Positions 41,575 to 50,559 of a stretch of DNA of 64,000 bases are shown piece after piece; positions within the stretch are counted from its first letter, which is position 1, and each line of letters begins with the position of its first letter. The stretch covers positions 1-64,000 of the forward strand of contig NZ_LGUR01000211.1 of NCBI RefSeq assembly GCF_001270495.1, in the 5' to 3' direction. This DNA comes from Streptomyces viridochromogenes. Lineage in GTDB: Bacteria; Actinomycetota; Actinomycetes; Streptomycetales; Streptomycetaceae. Below the pieces are notes generated by a model. The model was not told the origin of the DNA and did no database searches. It saw only the letters and a list, made by a program, of their open reading frames with translations. A program made the position numbers and the translations under genes.

Positions 41575-42942
41575 GTGCGATCGCCCCGTACGCCGAACCA
41601 GGCCCTGCGAATCCTCCTGGCCGAGGCCGGGTGGAGCGGGGCCCAACTCGCGCGCCAAGTCAACTCGCTCGGCACCGAGCGCGGCACCCCGCTGCACTAC
41701 GACCGCACCACGGTCGCCCACTGGCTGGCCGGCAGTCGCCCCCGACCGCCCGTTCCCGCCCTCGTGGCGGAAGCCCTCTCCCGCCGTCTCGGCAGACCGG
41801 TCCTGGTGCAGGACACTGGGCTGCTCGACACCACGCTGCCGGGACACGGCGCCGGGACGCCGCCCGGTGAAGGGAGCGCCGTGGAACGCCTCGACCGGAT
41901 ACTGCGTGACACCGACCGCCGCCGCATCGCCCTCGTCGGCGCCTACTCGCTGGCGGAACTGGTGATTCCGTCCGGTCCGCCGGCCGCCGGAGAAGGCCGG
42001 CCCGCCGCTTTGGACCCGCCGAGTTCCGTCGGTCCGGCGCACGTGAGTTCGGCCCGGGAACTGCTCATGGTGTTCTCGCGCGGTGACATGGTGCTCGGAG
42101 CCGGATCGGTGTGCGAGCCCCTGCGCCAGTACCTGTCCACCACGCTGCTTCCCTGGCTCCGAGGCGACTTGAAACCCGCCGTCCGGCGTGAGCTGTTCAC
42201 GGTGGCCGCACAGCTCACCTATCTCTGCGCGTTCGCTCACTTCGACATGAACCACCACGCGGCGGCCCAGCGTCTCTATCTCACGAGCGTCGAACTCGCC
42301 CGTGAGGCGGGCGACATCATCGGCTACGCGCTCGCTCTGCGGGGACTCAGCGTGCAGGCCCACGGACTGGGGCACTTCGCCGAGGCCGATCACCTGGCCG
42401 AACATGCCGTACGGACCGGCGTGCGGCACGCACCGCCGCACCAACAAGCCTTCCTTCTCGGCCAGTTGGCCGTGACTCAGGCCCGCCGGGGCGACCGCCG
42501 GTACACCCGCCACCTCATGGCGGCCGAGCGTTGCCTGGAAAGGTCGGCCGAAGGCGCCTCCGCCATCGGCGCCTTCCACTCCGGCTCACTCGCGCTCCAG
42601 CGGGCGACCGTGGCCAAGAGCCAGGGAGAGCACCGTACGGCCGCCCGGGCGCTCGCCCTCTCGCTGCGTGACCGGCCCGCCGGCGAGCGCCGCTCCCGTG
42701 CCCTCTGCCTCGCCGAACTGGCCGAGACCCAGCTGGCGTCCGGCCACCTGGAACAGGCGTGCCGCACCTGGCACGAGTTCCTCGACATCTTTCCGGACAT
42801 ACGCAGCGCCCGCGCCGACGACCGCCTTCGCACGCTGATCGCCTCACTCCGCCCGAACGCCGAGAACCCCGCTGCTGCGGCACTCCTCGGACGAGCACGT
42901 GGGATGCGCACGCGCGGACGCCGGAGGGGACCGTTGGAGTGA
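41575..42942 (+). CDS. Xre-type/TPR transcriptional regulator
   Basis: This is a 455-residue regulator. The N-terminal helix-turn-helix (QALRILLAEAGWSGAQLARQVNSLG, then TTVAHWLAGSRP) is of the type found at the front of large Streptomyces regulators. The rest is a helical TPR-like array (for example HFDMNHHAAAQRLYLTSVELAREAGD, LGHFAEADHLAEHAVRTG). Such proteins often sense peptides or small signals. GTG 41575 follows GGGAGAGGAG. It is divergent from the KAS operon and translationally coupled (GTGA) to the IspH-like gene, so it likely controls both. Confidence 0.85.
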   Translation: MRSPRTPNQALRILLAEAGWSGAQLARQVNSLGTERGTPLHYDRTTVAHWLAGSRPRPPVPALVAEALSRRLGRPVLVQDTGLLDTTLPGHGAGTPPGEGSAVERLDRILRDTDRRRIALVGAYSLAELVIPSGPPAAGEGRPAALDPPSSVGPAHVSSARELLMVFSRGDMVLGAGSVCEPLRQYLSTTLLPWLRGDLKPAVRRELFTVAAQLTYLCAFAHFDMNHHAAAQRLYLTSVELAREAGDIIGYALALRGLSVQAHGLGHFAEADHLAEHAVRTGVRHAPPHQQAFLLGQLAVTQARRGDRRYTRHLMAAERCLERSAEGASAIGAFHSGSLALQRATVAKSQGEHRTAARALALSLRDRPAGERRSRALCLAELAETQLASGHLEQACRTWHEFLDIFPDIRSARADDRLRTLIASLRPNAENPAAAALLGRARGMRTRGRRRGPLE

Positions 42943-44153
42943 CAAACGCGGGCACGGGGAGGGCCCGAGCAGCGCGGACCTGTTGGATGACGTTGCAGAC
43001 TCGCCCTCCTTCGAACCCCACCAGGAAGATGAACCGAAGCGTCCTCGCGGAAGTGCTCGACTCCACCAGCCTCCATGTCACCCCCGGCAGCCTCATGGTG
43101 GCCACATCCTGGCGGCATCCCACGCGCGGCCCGGTTGACTGTCCGGCCCATCGTCTGGTCGCCGCACACGCTCGGCAGTCCGGTCTCGCCGCCGACTCCC
43201 GCCCCTTACCGGACGAGGAACTCCGAGACGGCCTCACGACCGCGCCGACGACTGTCTTCACTGTCTCCTACGAGCGCCCCGAAGGCGGACATCGCGGCCT
43301 CGCTCTCGCCGCCCGCAGTGACGATCCCCCCGCCCTCTGCTTCGCCCGCCGGCAGATCGACTCCTGGCGAGCCGTGCTGCGTACCCGGCGAGTGCTCTAC
43401 GTGGCCGCACAGGACCCCCTTGGCCCGCGGCCGTTGAGCGCCTCGGTGCCGCCGCAGGCTCCTGGGGGCTCCCGCGATCGGTGGCGCGTCTGCGGCTGCC
43501 CTGCCGCCGCCGCGTGCCCGTCGGCCGAGAACGCGGAACGTGCGCTGCACCGGTTCCTGGAACGGGGGGACGAGGTGGTCGTCGTGGGCACACCGCTCAC
43601 AGGATCAGGCGCCTGGGTGGGCCGGACCCTCCAGGGGGACCTCAGAGTGGTGAGCACTCCACGACAGGCGGAGACCCTCGCCGTCGCGGACCCTGACCGT
43701 CTCGCGTTCGTCGTCGCCCCCGGTGCCCTCGTCTCCGAGGTGGCGGACATCCTCAGGGTGCTGCGCCGTCGCCATCCGCGCCTGCGGGGCCAGCATCCAC
43801 GCGAGTGGTGCTACACCATGGACGATCTGCACACAGCGGTCGCTGCGGCACTGGCCCAGTCCGACCGGCTCCTGGTCGTCGGCCAGGACACCAGCCCCGT
43901 GACCAGAACGGCGATCACCCAGGTGGCCCGCACCGCCCTCCGACTCCGCGCCGTGACGACGCTGGACCGCCTGCGTCCGGACGACGTCGACGCCGCGACG
44001 ATCACGGTCCTGGATGCGACGGTCGACGGGCGGGCCCTCAGGGAGGTGGGTCGGGCCCTGGACGGCCTGGGACCCGCAAGCCATGTCTGGCGTCAGGTAC
44101 ACACGTTCAAGGAAACCGCACACCCTGCCTACCACCCCCTTTCATCAGGGTGA
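42939..44153 (+). CDS. Divergent IspH-like [4Fe-4S] reductase
   Basis: This 404-residue protein's C-terminal 280 residues follow the fold order of 4-hydroxy-3-methylbut-2-enyl diphosphate reductase (IspH). Three separated Cys regions match the cluster ligands in order: PTRGPVDCPAHRLV, a Cys-rich VCGCPAAAACPSAENAERALHRFLERGDEVVVVG, and REWCYTMDDLHTAVA followed by DRLLVVGQDTSPVT. Family motifs for the diphosphate substrate are poorly kept, so a different substrate is likely. GTG 42939 overlaps the regulator stop (GTGA), with GGAGGGGA upstream. This assignment is by pattern, not alignment. It may perform a reductive dehydroxylation in the cluster. Confidence 0.6.
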   Translation: MTNAGTGRARAARTCWMTLQTRPPSNPTRKMNRSVLAEVLDSTSLHVTPGSLMVATSWRHPTRGPVDCPAHRLVAAHARQSGLAADSRPLPDEELRDGLTTAPTTVFTVSYERPEGGHRGLALAARSDDPPALCFARRQIDSWRAVLRTRRVLYVAAQDPLGPRPLSASVPPQAPGGSRDRWRVCGCPAAAACPSAENAERALHRFLERGDEVVVVGTPLTGSGAWVGRTLQGDLRVVSTPRQAETLAVADPDRLAFVVAPGALVSEVADILRVLRRRHPRLRGQHPREWCYTMDDLHTAVAAALAQSDRLLVVGQDTSPVTRTAITQVARTALRLRAVTTLDRLRPDDVDAATITVLDATVDGRALREVGRALDGLGPASHVWRQVHTFKETAHPAYHPLSSG

Positions 44154-44340
44154 CTGTTCACGGCCTGCTTCCCCTGACGCGAGGCCTTGCGGCCTTGAGC
44201 AGACCAGGGTGCGGACCGCTCCGCTAAGGCTGACATTCGCCCGGTGGTGGGCTGTTGTTCCTCGGCCGGGTTGTTGTGTCGCGGTTCGGCGATAGCGTGG
44301 CGAGGCAAGCAGTCTGCGGACAGGTTGGGCGGGCGGGTTC

Positions 44341-46434
44341 ATGCGGATGCGGTTCGAAGCCGGGGCTGAGGAGGAGTTCGAGGCGGGGGGCGCGCTGCTG
44401 GTCGACCGGCTGGTTCGTTGGGCCGGGGAGCGGGGGCTGCCGGTGGACGGTTTCCTGGCCGAGGCGGCGCTGGAGTACCGGCACCGGGCGACTGTCGACG
44501 GCCGGTTGGGGCTGTGGGAGCCGAGGCATGTGGAGGAACTGCTGCTGGTCTGGTTACCGGAGCAGGTCACCGAACTTCCCGGAGAGGAACGCGGCGATGC
44601 GCCGGGCACGTTGCGTACGCTGTTGCGTTTTCTGCATGCCGCGCAGTTGGCGGATCCACGCGGTCCCGCACTAGAGGACTCCCTTACCGCGGTCGACGCG
44701 GTCGGAAAGGAGTATCCGGCGGCGATGGCGGACCGCACCCGATGGGGTTTGGCGAAGTTCTGGGCGATGACAGCCGCTGAGCAGGGTGTGGACGTCCTGG
44801 ACGGGGCGGCGTTGCAGCGGTTCGCGGAGCGGGCGCAGCGCGGGGAGGTCGCCTACGATCAGCAGGCCCTCGACGCGGTCATGGAACGGCGGCTGACCGG
44901 CCGTGCTCTGGCCGGCGTGGTCCGGGCCGAGCCGCAACTGCCCGTGGTGTTGCCCCCGGACGACGAACTGCGTCGACGGGCTGAGGAGTCTGCGGTCGTG
45001 GCGCGGTTGCGCGGGCTCGCCGAGTGGGTGGGGCGCGACGGTCGTGCGGTGACGGCGGCGGGTCGGCTGCGGATCGCCGACGCGCGCGAGCTGGTGGACG
45101 TACTGGGCACTGGCGACAAGTGGGAAGGCGTGCGCTCTTCGGCCGACCTGCCGCGGTTGGGGCTGCTGGTGGAGTGGGCGAAGAAGGCGCGGCTGGTCCG
45201 GGTGGCCAAGGGACGGCTGTATGCGGTGGCCAAGGCCCGGCCGGTGCTCGCCGACCCGCTTCAGCTGTGGCTGCGTGCCTTCGACGCGTGCTCCGAGCTG
45301 CGGCAGGCACTGATCGGGGCGCGCAGCGGGTGGCACGTCGAGTCGATGCTGTTCGATGTCTACGAGGAGGTGCTGGAGGATGTGCTGAACACGCTCTACA
45401 GCCTGCCGCACTCGATGCCCTGGCCGCACCTGCGAGACTCCGTGCACCTGGCCTACCGTGCTCGGTTCCAGTTCGACGGCGGGGCGGACCTCCAGCACAG
45501 TATGTGGTTCGACCACGCCGACCGGGATCTGCGCACGGTGCTCGACGTGCTGGTGGACCTGGGTGCGATCGAGCGTGACAGGGGTATGGCCGATCCGGTG
45601 TTCCTCGACGTCGACCTCTCCGGTGCCGGAGACGAGCTGCCCGCGGACATGCCGCCGGAGCTCGCGGAGCTGCTGGGCATCGCGGGAGCGCCCAAGGACG
45701 TGTCGGCGCAGGAGCGCGCCCGCGCCCGGCGTGAGGAGCTGACTGCCGGACCGGTCGAACTCATCCGTCTCACCGAGCTCGGCACCCGGGCCGTACGGCA
45801 GCGCCTGCTGGCGGTCGGCCGGGACGCACCGCTGGTCGGTGAACTGGCCCAGGCATCGGCGGCCGGCCTGCTGGGGGTGATCGCCGAGGACTACGACCCG
45901 GATGCCGCCCGCGCGGAGTTGGCCGGCTGGATGTCGGCCCGCGGTGAGTGGGATACCGCATTGCGGCAACTCGCTGACGCTGTACGGACCATGGCCTTCC
46001 GCACGCGGGCACAGGCGATGCTCGACGTACTTCTGACGGCGTTGCCGGACGGCGAGGGAGAACGGCTGCTGCGCGCGCTGCGCGGCGATGCCCGGCTGGC
46101 GCCGCTCGCGCTGAACGCGCTGGCGCACCGTGAACTGCTGTCCCCCGAGGACATGACCGATGCGGAGCGTCTGCTGGTGCTCGCCGAGAGCCTGCTCCAG
46201 CTCATGGAGCTGGCGGGTGGAGAGGACGGCGCCGCGGATGCGCTGCGCGCCCAGGGCCCCGAGGCCAGGGACGCGGTCGCCGCCGCGCTGGACTCCGCGC
46301 ACCCGGACCGGGCGGGGCTCGAAGAACTCAGGCAGCTGGCGGCCCGAACACTGCGCACTCCAGCCGCCCGCCTCGGCCGAGTCCGGAAGCACGGGCGCCG
46401 CGTCGGCAAGAGCGGCCGCAAGCGGCGGCGCTGA
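44341..46434 (+). CDS. Large hypothetical protein (697 aa)
   Basis: I do not recognise this protein. It is acidic, almost entirely helical, without signal peptide or membrane segments. Stretches such as LPRLGLLVEWAKKARLVRVAKGRLYAV resemble winged-helix DNA-binding modules, and LRTVLDVLVDLGAIERDR is similar; the last 25 residues are strongly basic (RVRKHGRRVGKSGRKRRR). The composition suggests a nucleic-acid-associated protein. It lies alone between the IspH-like gene and a frameshifted UPF0158 gene in the accessory zone. ATG 44341 is used; a second ATG two codons on is equally possible. Confidence 0.7.
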   Translation: MRMRFEAGAEEEFEAGGALLVDRLVRWAGERGLPVDGFLAEAALEYRHRATVDGRLGLWEPRHVEELLLVWLPEQVTELPGEERGDAPGTLRTLLRFLHAAQLADPRGPALEDSLTAVDAVGKEYPAAMADRTRWGLAKFWAMTAAEQGVDVLDGAALQRFAERAQRGEVAYDQQALDAVMERRLTGRALAGVVRAEPQLPVVLPPDDELRRRAEESAVVARLRGLAEWVGRDGRAVTAAGRLRIADARELVDVLGTGDKWEGVRSSADLPRLGLLVEWAKKARLVRVAKGRLYAVAKARPVLADPLQLWLRAFDACSELRQALIGARSGWHVESMLFDVYEEVLEDVLNTLYSLPHSMPWPHLRDSVHLAYRARFQFDGGADLQHSMWFDHADRDLRTVLDVLVDLGAIERDRGMADPVFLDVDLSGAGDELPADMPPELAELLGIAGAPKDVSAQERARARREELTAGPVELIRLTELGTRAVRQRLLAVGRDAPLVGELAQASAAGLLGVIAEDYDPDAARAELAGWMSARGEWDTALRQLADAVRTMAFRTRAQAMLDVLLTALPDGEGERLLRALRGDARLAPLALNALAHRELLSPEDMTDAERLLVLAESLLQLMELAGGEDGAADALRAQGPEARDAVAAALDSAHPDRAGLEELRQLAARTLRTPAARLGRVRKHGRRVGKSGRKRRR

Positions 46435-46537
46435 CCAGGGCAGCCCTGCTCATTCCCGCGGGCGGCGTCGGCACACGCACGGAGCCGGGAGGCCCGCGGC
46501 GTCGTACGTCCTCAGTGGCGCGCGCTACCGTCGGGGC

Positions 46538-47256
46538 GTGGCCGAGGAATGGGGCGAGGACGGACTGCGGGCCGTGCGCGGCGCGCTCCACGAACAGGAC
46601 TGGGCGGCGCTCCTCGCCGCAGTGAGCCGTGGCCCTGTACGTGAGGTGCTGCAACTGGCCGGCGATGGTGTGGCCGGGGCCGCAGCGCAAGGGCTGCCGG
46701 GGGCGGCGGAGATGGCGGCCTCTTTTCTCGGCGCACTCCAGGAGCGCGGCTTCCGGGGCGACGAGGAACTGGCAGACCGGTTGCGCACAGTCACGGGACA
46801 CGCCGTGATCCCTCTCCTGCGCCCGCTGGCAGTCGATCCGGAGATGCTTGCCATGCTGCTGGAGGGAGATCCGGCCGAGTCCGGTGGTCGGCTCGATCTG
46901 TCCACCGGAGACTGCTGGCCGACGTTCACCGAGGGCCTGGACGCCGGGTCCGAGGTCGAGGAGGTGGATGATCCCGAGCGATGGGTGCATGTGCCGGCTT
47001 TGGGTTCCCGTGCCGGCTGCGGAGACATGGAGCTTTCATCGAAGGGCTCGACGGTGCGGCCCTCGCCGACCGACTGCGGATCGCCGTCGGCGGGCGGGGC
47101 GCCTTCCGGCGCTTCAAGGACGTCCTCGCCTGTGACGAGCGTGCCTGGCGCCGGTATCACCGGCTCAGCGATGAGCGGCAGCGTGGCCGGGTCAGGGCCT
47201 GGCTGGCCGAGGAGGGCTACTGCCCGCAGCTTCCCGTGCCACGGCGGACCGGATGA
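46538..47256 (+). pseudogene. UPF0158-family gene with a single-base frameshift
   Basis: GTG 46538 opens a frame that ends its family match at RAGCGDMEL (about 47033). The match resumes one frame over with FIEGLDGAALADRLRIAVGGRGAFRRFKDVL through WLAEEGYCPQLP to the stop at 47254-47256. Inserting one T in the TTT at 47034-47036 restores the reading GDMELFIEGLDG. The family motif ESGGRLDLSTGDCWPTF and DDPERWVHVP fits UPF0158, uncharacterised but often near toxin-antitoxin genes. It is either a recent mutation or a sequencing error. Confidence 0.8.
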
Positions 47257-47267
47257 TCGAAGCCATC

Positions 47268-47512
47268 GCCCGGGGCGGCGAGGAGTCTGCCGGAGTGGCG
47301 GGCGATGGCTTCGGTGGGCGGGGCGCTGTTGACACGGGAGACGGCGTAGTCGAAGGGGGTCTGGTCGGTCTTGGGGTCGCAGGCTTCGACGCGGGTGAGC
47401 GAGTTGGTGATGACGCGGATGTCCTCGGAGGCGGCCGGCCATTCGGTGAGTTCGGGGATGCGGCGTACGAGTTTGGACAGGCCCTGGCAGTCCAGGATTC
47501 GGATGCCGCCCC
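47268..47512 (-). pseudogene. Truncated PIN-domain toxin (VapC-like) remnant
   Basis: The minus strand encodes IRILDCQGLSKLVRRIPELTEW, VITNSLTRVEACDP, FDYAVSRVNSAPPTEAIARHSGRLLAA. This is the first two-thirds of a PIN ribonuclease with its initial Asp and the later Glu in RVEA. It breaks off after LLAAPG, where sequence of the UPF0158 gene tail begins, so the last acidic residues are lost. The upstream remnant 47515-47710 looks like its antitoxin. Confidence 0.65.
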
Positions 47513-47514
47513 CG

Positions 47515-47710
47515 CGGCGTCCGCCGAGCCTGCCGTGTCGCCGCGTAGGAGCGCCCGCTTGGCATCGACCGCGGCCTGGTCGACGGTCCGTGTTCGGTTT
47601 CGGCGTCTTCGATGAGTTCGCGTAGCCGGTCGCTTTCGAGTCGGCGCTGGATGAGGGCTTCGGCATGGGCGGACGTGCCCCGCTTGCCGGTGCGGTCCTT
47701 GCTGCGGGGC
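47515..47710 (-). pseudogene. Frameshifted antitoxin remnant (VapB-like)
   Basis: The minus strand gives SAHAEALIQRRLESDRLRELIEDAETEHGP and, after a one-base shift near 47587, VDQAAVDAKRALLRGDTAG. Joined, these form a small helical antitoxin that would precede a PIN toxin. No intact start or frame survives. Confidence 0.6.
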
Positions 47711-47870
47711 AGGGGTGATGGACGCGTCCGCCGTGGTCGCGTGGTCGTCGCCGGGCTCCAGCCTGATGCCGGCCCACGGGCTCAATGCCCAGAACGCGAG
47801 TGTAGGCCCGCACGTCTGCGAGCAGGGCAAACCTCTGGACAGGAAGTCACTCCGACCTCAAGGAGACGTC

Positions 47871-48896
47871 ATGTCCAACGCGACAGTCCTGACCTTGCAG
47901 CCCTCCGAACACCCCTGCCCTGCCTGGTGCGGGCAGGAGGCGCATGCCGAGGCGACAGGGAGTCATGTCAGTGTCCCGGTCCGGTTGCCGGCGCCGGAAG
48001 GGATGGCCCTGGGCTTCGAAGTGCCCCTGCTGTTCGTGCAGATCGGGCTGACCCACGACGAGGAGGCACGCGGCGAGTCGCCCCGGCTGTGGCTGTCGGC
48101 CGCCGACGGCACCGCCGAGCTGGACAGTGCGGCTCTGGGCGCCCTCCTCGACGCTCTGGAGCACTTCGCGATGCGTCTGCGCGGGCTGAGGCACCGGTAC
48201 GACACCGTCATCCGCGGTGGCGCCCCTGAAAGCGTCGATCACTACCCGTCCGCCGCCCGTCCTCTCGAACTCGTCGCTCTCTGCCCGCCCTGGTGCCAGT
48301 ACCGGGACGACGACGGGCACACCCTGGACGGGCTCCTGGTCGATCACTTCCACGCCACGCACGAGCACACCATGGAACTCGACCTCCAGCCCGTCGCCCG
48401 CACCAAGGACGAGCCCGACCCCGAAACCCTTGAAGTCGTCATGGAACACATGGCGCACGCCCGGTGGCCGCAGATCGACCTGACCGTTGGCGGCCTGTGG
48501 GGCTCGAAGCACGTCGCACTCACGTTGGAGGAAGCCGATGAACTGCGATCCAGGCTGAACGACTTCATCGCACGGGGGCGGGAGTACGCGCAGCCCGAGA
48601 CGGTCGCGTCGCTGCAGGAGTTGATCGACTACTGCGGGGTGCGGATCCTTGAGAGCGAATTCGACGCGAAGCGCTTCTGGGGGCATGCCGTGAGCGACAC
48701 GGCGCAGGGCGGACCGGCCTGGGTGACCGTGCCCAGGGACGCGGCTGGAGCCCGACTGGAAGACCTGGTGACGTCCTTGCTGGCCAGCCTCCACGAGAAG
48801 GACGCGAAACTGATCGCTCAGACAGGTGCGGAGGTTCGCCAAACGGGCCGAGTGCCGGGCGTGCCTGCGGCGCCGGCCGTGCCGACCGCCGCGTGA
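47871..48896 (+). CDS. Hypothetical protein with two CPxWC modules (DUF6907-like)
   Basis: This 341-residue soluble protein starts at ATG 47871, 5 bases after AAGGAG. It contains two homologous halves each opened by a Cys motif: HPCPAWCGQEAHAE (about residue 16) and ALCPPWCQYRDDDGHTLDG (about 140). Each is followed by a beta-rich segment and an acidic helix (EEADELRSRLNDFI in the second). This matches my memory of the DUF6907 family, common in Streptomyces, of unknown function; the Cys and His spacing would allow metal binding. The C-terminal Ala/Pro/Val tail is low complexity. A strong hairpin terminator follows. Confidence 0.75.
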   Translation: MSNATVLTLQPSEHPCPAWCGQEAHAEATGSHVSVPVRLPAPEGMALGFEVPLLFVQIGLTHDEEARGESPRLWLSAADGTAELDSAALGALLDALEHFAMRLRGLRHRYDTVIRGGAPESVDHYPSAARPLELVALCPPWCQYRDDDGHTLDGLLVDHFHATHEHTMELDLQPVARTKDEPDPETLEVVMEHMAHARWPQIDLTVGGLWGSKHVALTLEEADELRSRLNDFIARGREYAQPETVASLQELIDYCGVRILESEFDAKRFWGHAVSDTAQGGPAWVTVPRDAAGARLEDLVTSLLASLHEKDAKLIAQTGAEVRQTGRVPGVPAAPAVPTAA

Positions 48897-48915
48897 CGTA
48901 CAGGTGTCAGGCAAA

Positions 48916-48951
48916 GGCTGTTCCCCGTGGCGCGCGCCATAGGGAACAGCC
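48916..48951 (+). terminator. Hairpin terminator after the CPxWC gene
   Basis: GGCTGTTCCC (48916-48925) pairs with GGGAACAGCC (48942-48951), and the interior GTGGCGCGCGCCAT pairs further, giving an almost unbroken 18-bp hairpin 20 bases beyond the stop. Confidence 0.8.
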
Positions 48952-48986
48952 ATGCGCCAGCCGGGGGACCCTTCAATAAGCTCAGA

Positions 48987-48992
48987 TATAAT
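48987..48992 (+). promoter_or_regulatory. TATAAT -10 box of the AAA ATPase gene
   Basis: A consensus TATAAT lies in an AT-rich patch (48975-49001) unusual for this DNA. Transcription would begin near 48999, supporting translation from GTG 49019, not ATG 48995. No good TTGACA is seen at the right distance, so the promoter may rely on an extended -10 or an activator. Confidence 0.5.
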
Positions 48993-49018
48993 AAATGCAT
49001 CTATCCAAGAGAGGGTCC

Positions 49019-50488
49019 GTGGACAAGCCTGCTGAGATGTTCGACCGGCACTTCGAATGGGCCGAGCTGACCCGGTTCGCCGCCTTGCCCGGCCCTCGGG
49101 CCACGCTCGGCGTGGTCTCCGGCCGCCGTCGTCAGGGCAAGACCTTCCTGCTCGACGCGGTCGCCCGTGCCAGCGGCGGCTTCATGTTCACCGCCACCGA
49201 GACCACCGAGGCGGACGCCCTGCGCCAGTTCGGCGAGGCGCTGGCCCGGTATCGGGGCCAGCCCACTCCGTTCCGCTTCGCGCACTGGGACGAGGCGGTC
49301 ACCGAACTCATGCGCATCGCCGGCGGCGGCGACCCCACAGTGGCGGTCATCGACGAGTTCCCTTTCCTTGCCAAGGCGTCTCCGTCCCTGCCCTCGATCA
49401 TCCAGCGTGTGCTCGACCCTGCGGCCCAGCACACCAACACCCCGGTACGCCTGCTGCTGTGTGGCTCCGCGCTGTCCTTCATGGGCAGGCTGCTGTCCGG
49501 GAATGCTCCGCTGCGCGGTCGTGCCGGCCTCGAACTGGTCGTTCCCACCCTGGACTTCCGCCTCGCGGCGGACTTCTGGCAGATCACCGACCCGCGTACC
49601 GCGCTGCTGACCAACGCCATCGTCGGCGGCACACCTGCCTACCGCCGTGAGTTCACCCAAGGGGACACTCCGGCCGGGCCGGACGACTTCGACGCCTGGG
49701 TGACCCGTGCCGTGCTCAACCCGGCACGCCCGCTCTTCAGGGAGGCCCGGTACCTGCTCGCCGAAGAGCCCGAACTCCACGACACCGCCCTGTACCACTC
49801 CGTACTGGCGGCCATCGCCGCGGGCAACCCCGCTCGCGGCGGCATCGCCGACTACCTCGGCCGCAAGTCCACCGACCTTGCCCATCCGCTGAGCGTTCTC
49901 CAGGACGTCGGCATGATCACCCATGAGGCGGACGCCTTCCGCCGCAACCGCTCCGCCTACCGCATCGCCGAGCCGCTCGTCACCTTCTACCACGCGGTTA
50001 TGCGCCCGGCATGGGGCGACCTGGAACGGCCTGGGCGGGCTCCCGCCGTATGGCAGCGTGCCCAGTCCACCTTCCGCAGCAAGGTCGTCGGACCGCACTT
50101 CGAGCAGATCTGCCGGGAGTGGGCCCGTTGGCATGCAGAGCCCGACACGCATGGCGGACAGGTCACGCGGGTCGCCAGCGGCACAGTCAACGATCCAGCC
50201 GCCAGGACCAGTCACGAAGTCGACGTCGCCGTCCATGGCGAGACCGACAACGGTCGTGAAGCGCTGCTCGGCATCGGCGAGGCGAAGTGGAACGACGTGA
50301 TGGGGGTCGGCCACCTGGAACGCCTCCGACACATCCGCGCTCTGCTCGCCACGCGCGGCACCGCGACCGAGGCGACCCGGCTGCATTGCTTCAGCGGAGC
50401 GGGCTTCACCGACGAACTGCGCCATCTCGCCAAGAACGACCCCACCGTCCAGCTGATCGACCTGACCCGCCTCTACCACGGCGAGTGA
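49019..50488 (+). CDS. AAA-type ATPase with DUF234-like C-terminal domain
   Basis: This is a 489-residue cytosolic protein. Walker A GRRRQGKTF sits near residue 34, Walker B in VAVIDEFPFL, sensor-like Ser in LLLCGSALSFMG. The central part has a winged-helix region (IADYLGRKSTDLAHPLSVLQDVGMI), and the C-terminus carries SHEVDVAVHG...LLGIGEAKWNDVMG, which resembles the D-x-n-(E/Q)xK core of a restriction-like nuclease fold, as in DUF234 ATPases. Such genes are frequent on mobile elements and are suspected in defence or DNA handling. GTG 49019 with AGAGAGGG is preferred over ATG 48995. Confidence 0.8.
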   Translation: MDKPAEMFDRHFEWAELTRFAALPGPRATLGVVSGRRRQGKTFLLDAVARASGGFMFTATETTEADALRQFGEALARYRGQPTPFRFAHWDEAVTELMRIAGGGDPTVAVIDEFPFLAKASPSLPSIIQRVLDPAAQHTNTPVRLLLCGSALSFMGRLLSGNAPLRGRAGLELVVPTLDFRLAADFWQITDPRTALLTNAIVGGTPAYRREFTQGDTPAGPDDFDAWVTRAVLNPARPLFREARYLLAEEPELHDTALYHSVLAAIAAGNPARGGIADYLGRKSTDLAHPLSVLQDVGMITHEADAFRRNRSAYRIAEPLVTFYHAVMRPAWGDLERPGRAPAVWQRAQSTFRSKVVGPHFEQICREWARWHAEPDTHGGQVTRVASGTVNDPAARTSHEVDVAVHGETDNGREALLGIGEAKWNDVMGVGHLERLRHIRALLATRGTATEATRLHCFSGAGFTDELRHLAKNDPTVQLIDLTRLYHGE

Positions 50489-50559
50489 CTGGTGATCCGC
50501 AGTCGCGGACCGGAGCCCAGGGCCGGCATGTCGACCGCCAGGTGGGCTAAAGATCACCG

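Noticed and set aside
46525..47565. 346-residue minus-strand frame over the UPF0158 gene
   Set aside because: It is mostly antisense to the UPF0158 coding frames; only its first residues pass through the antitoxin remnant in a wrong frame.
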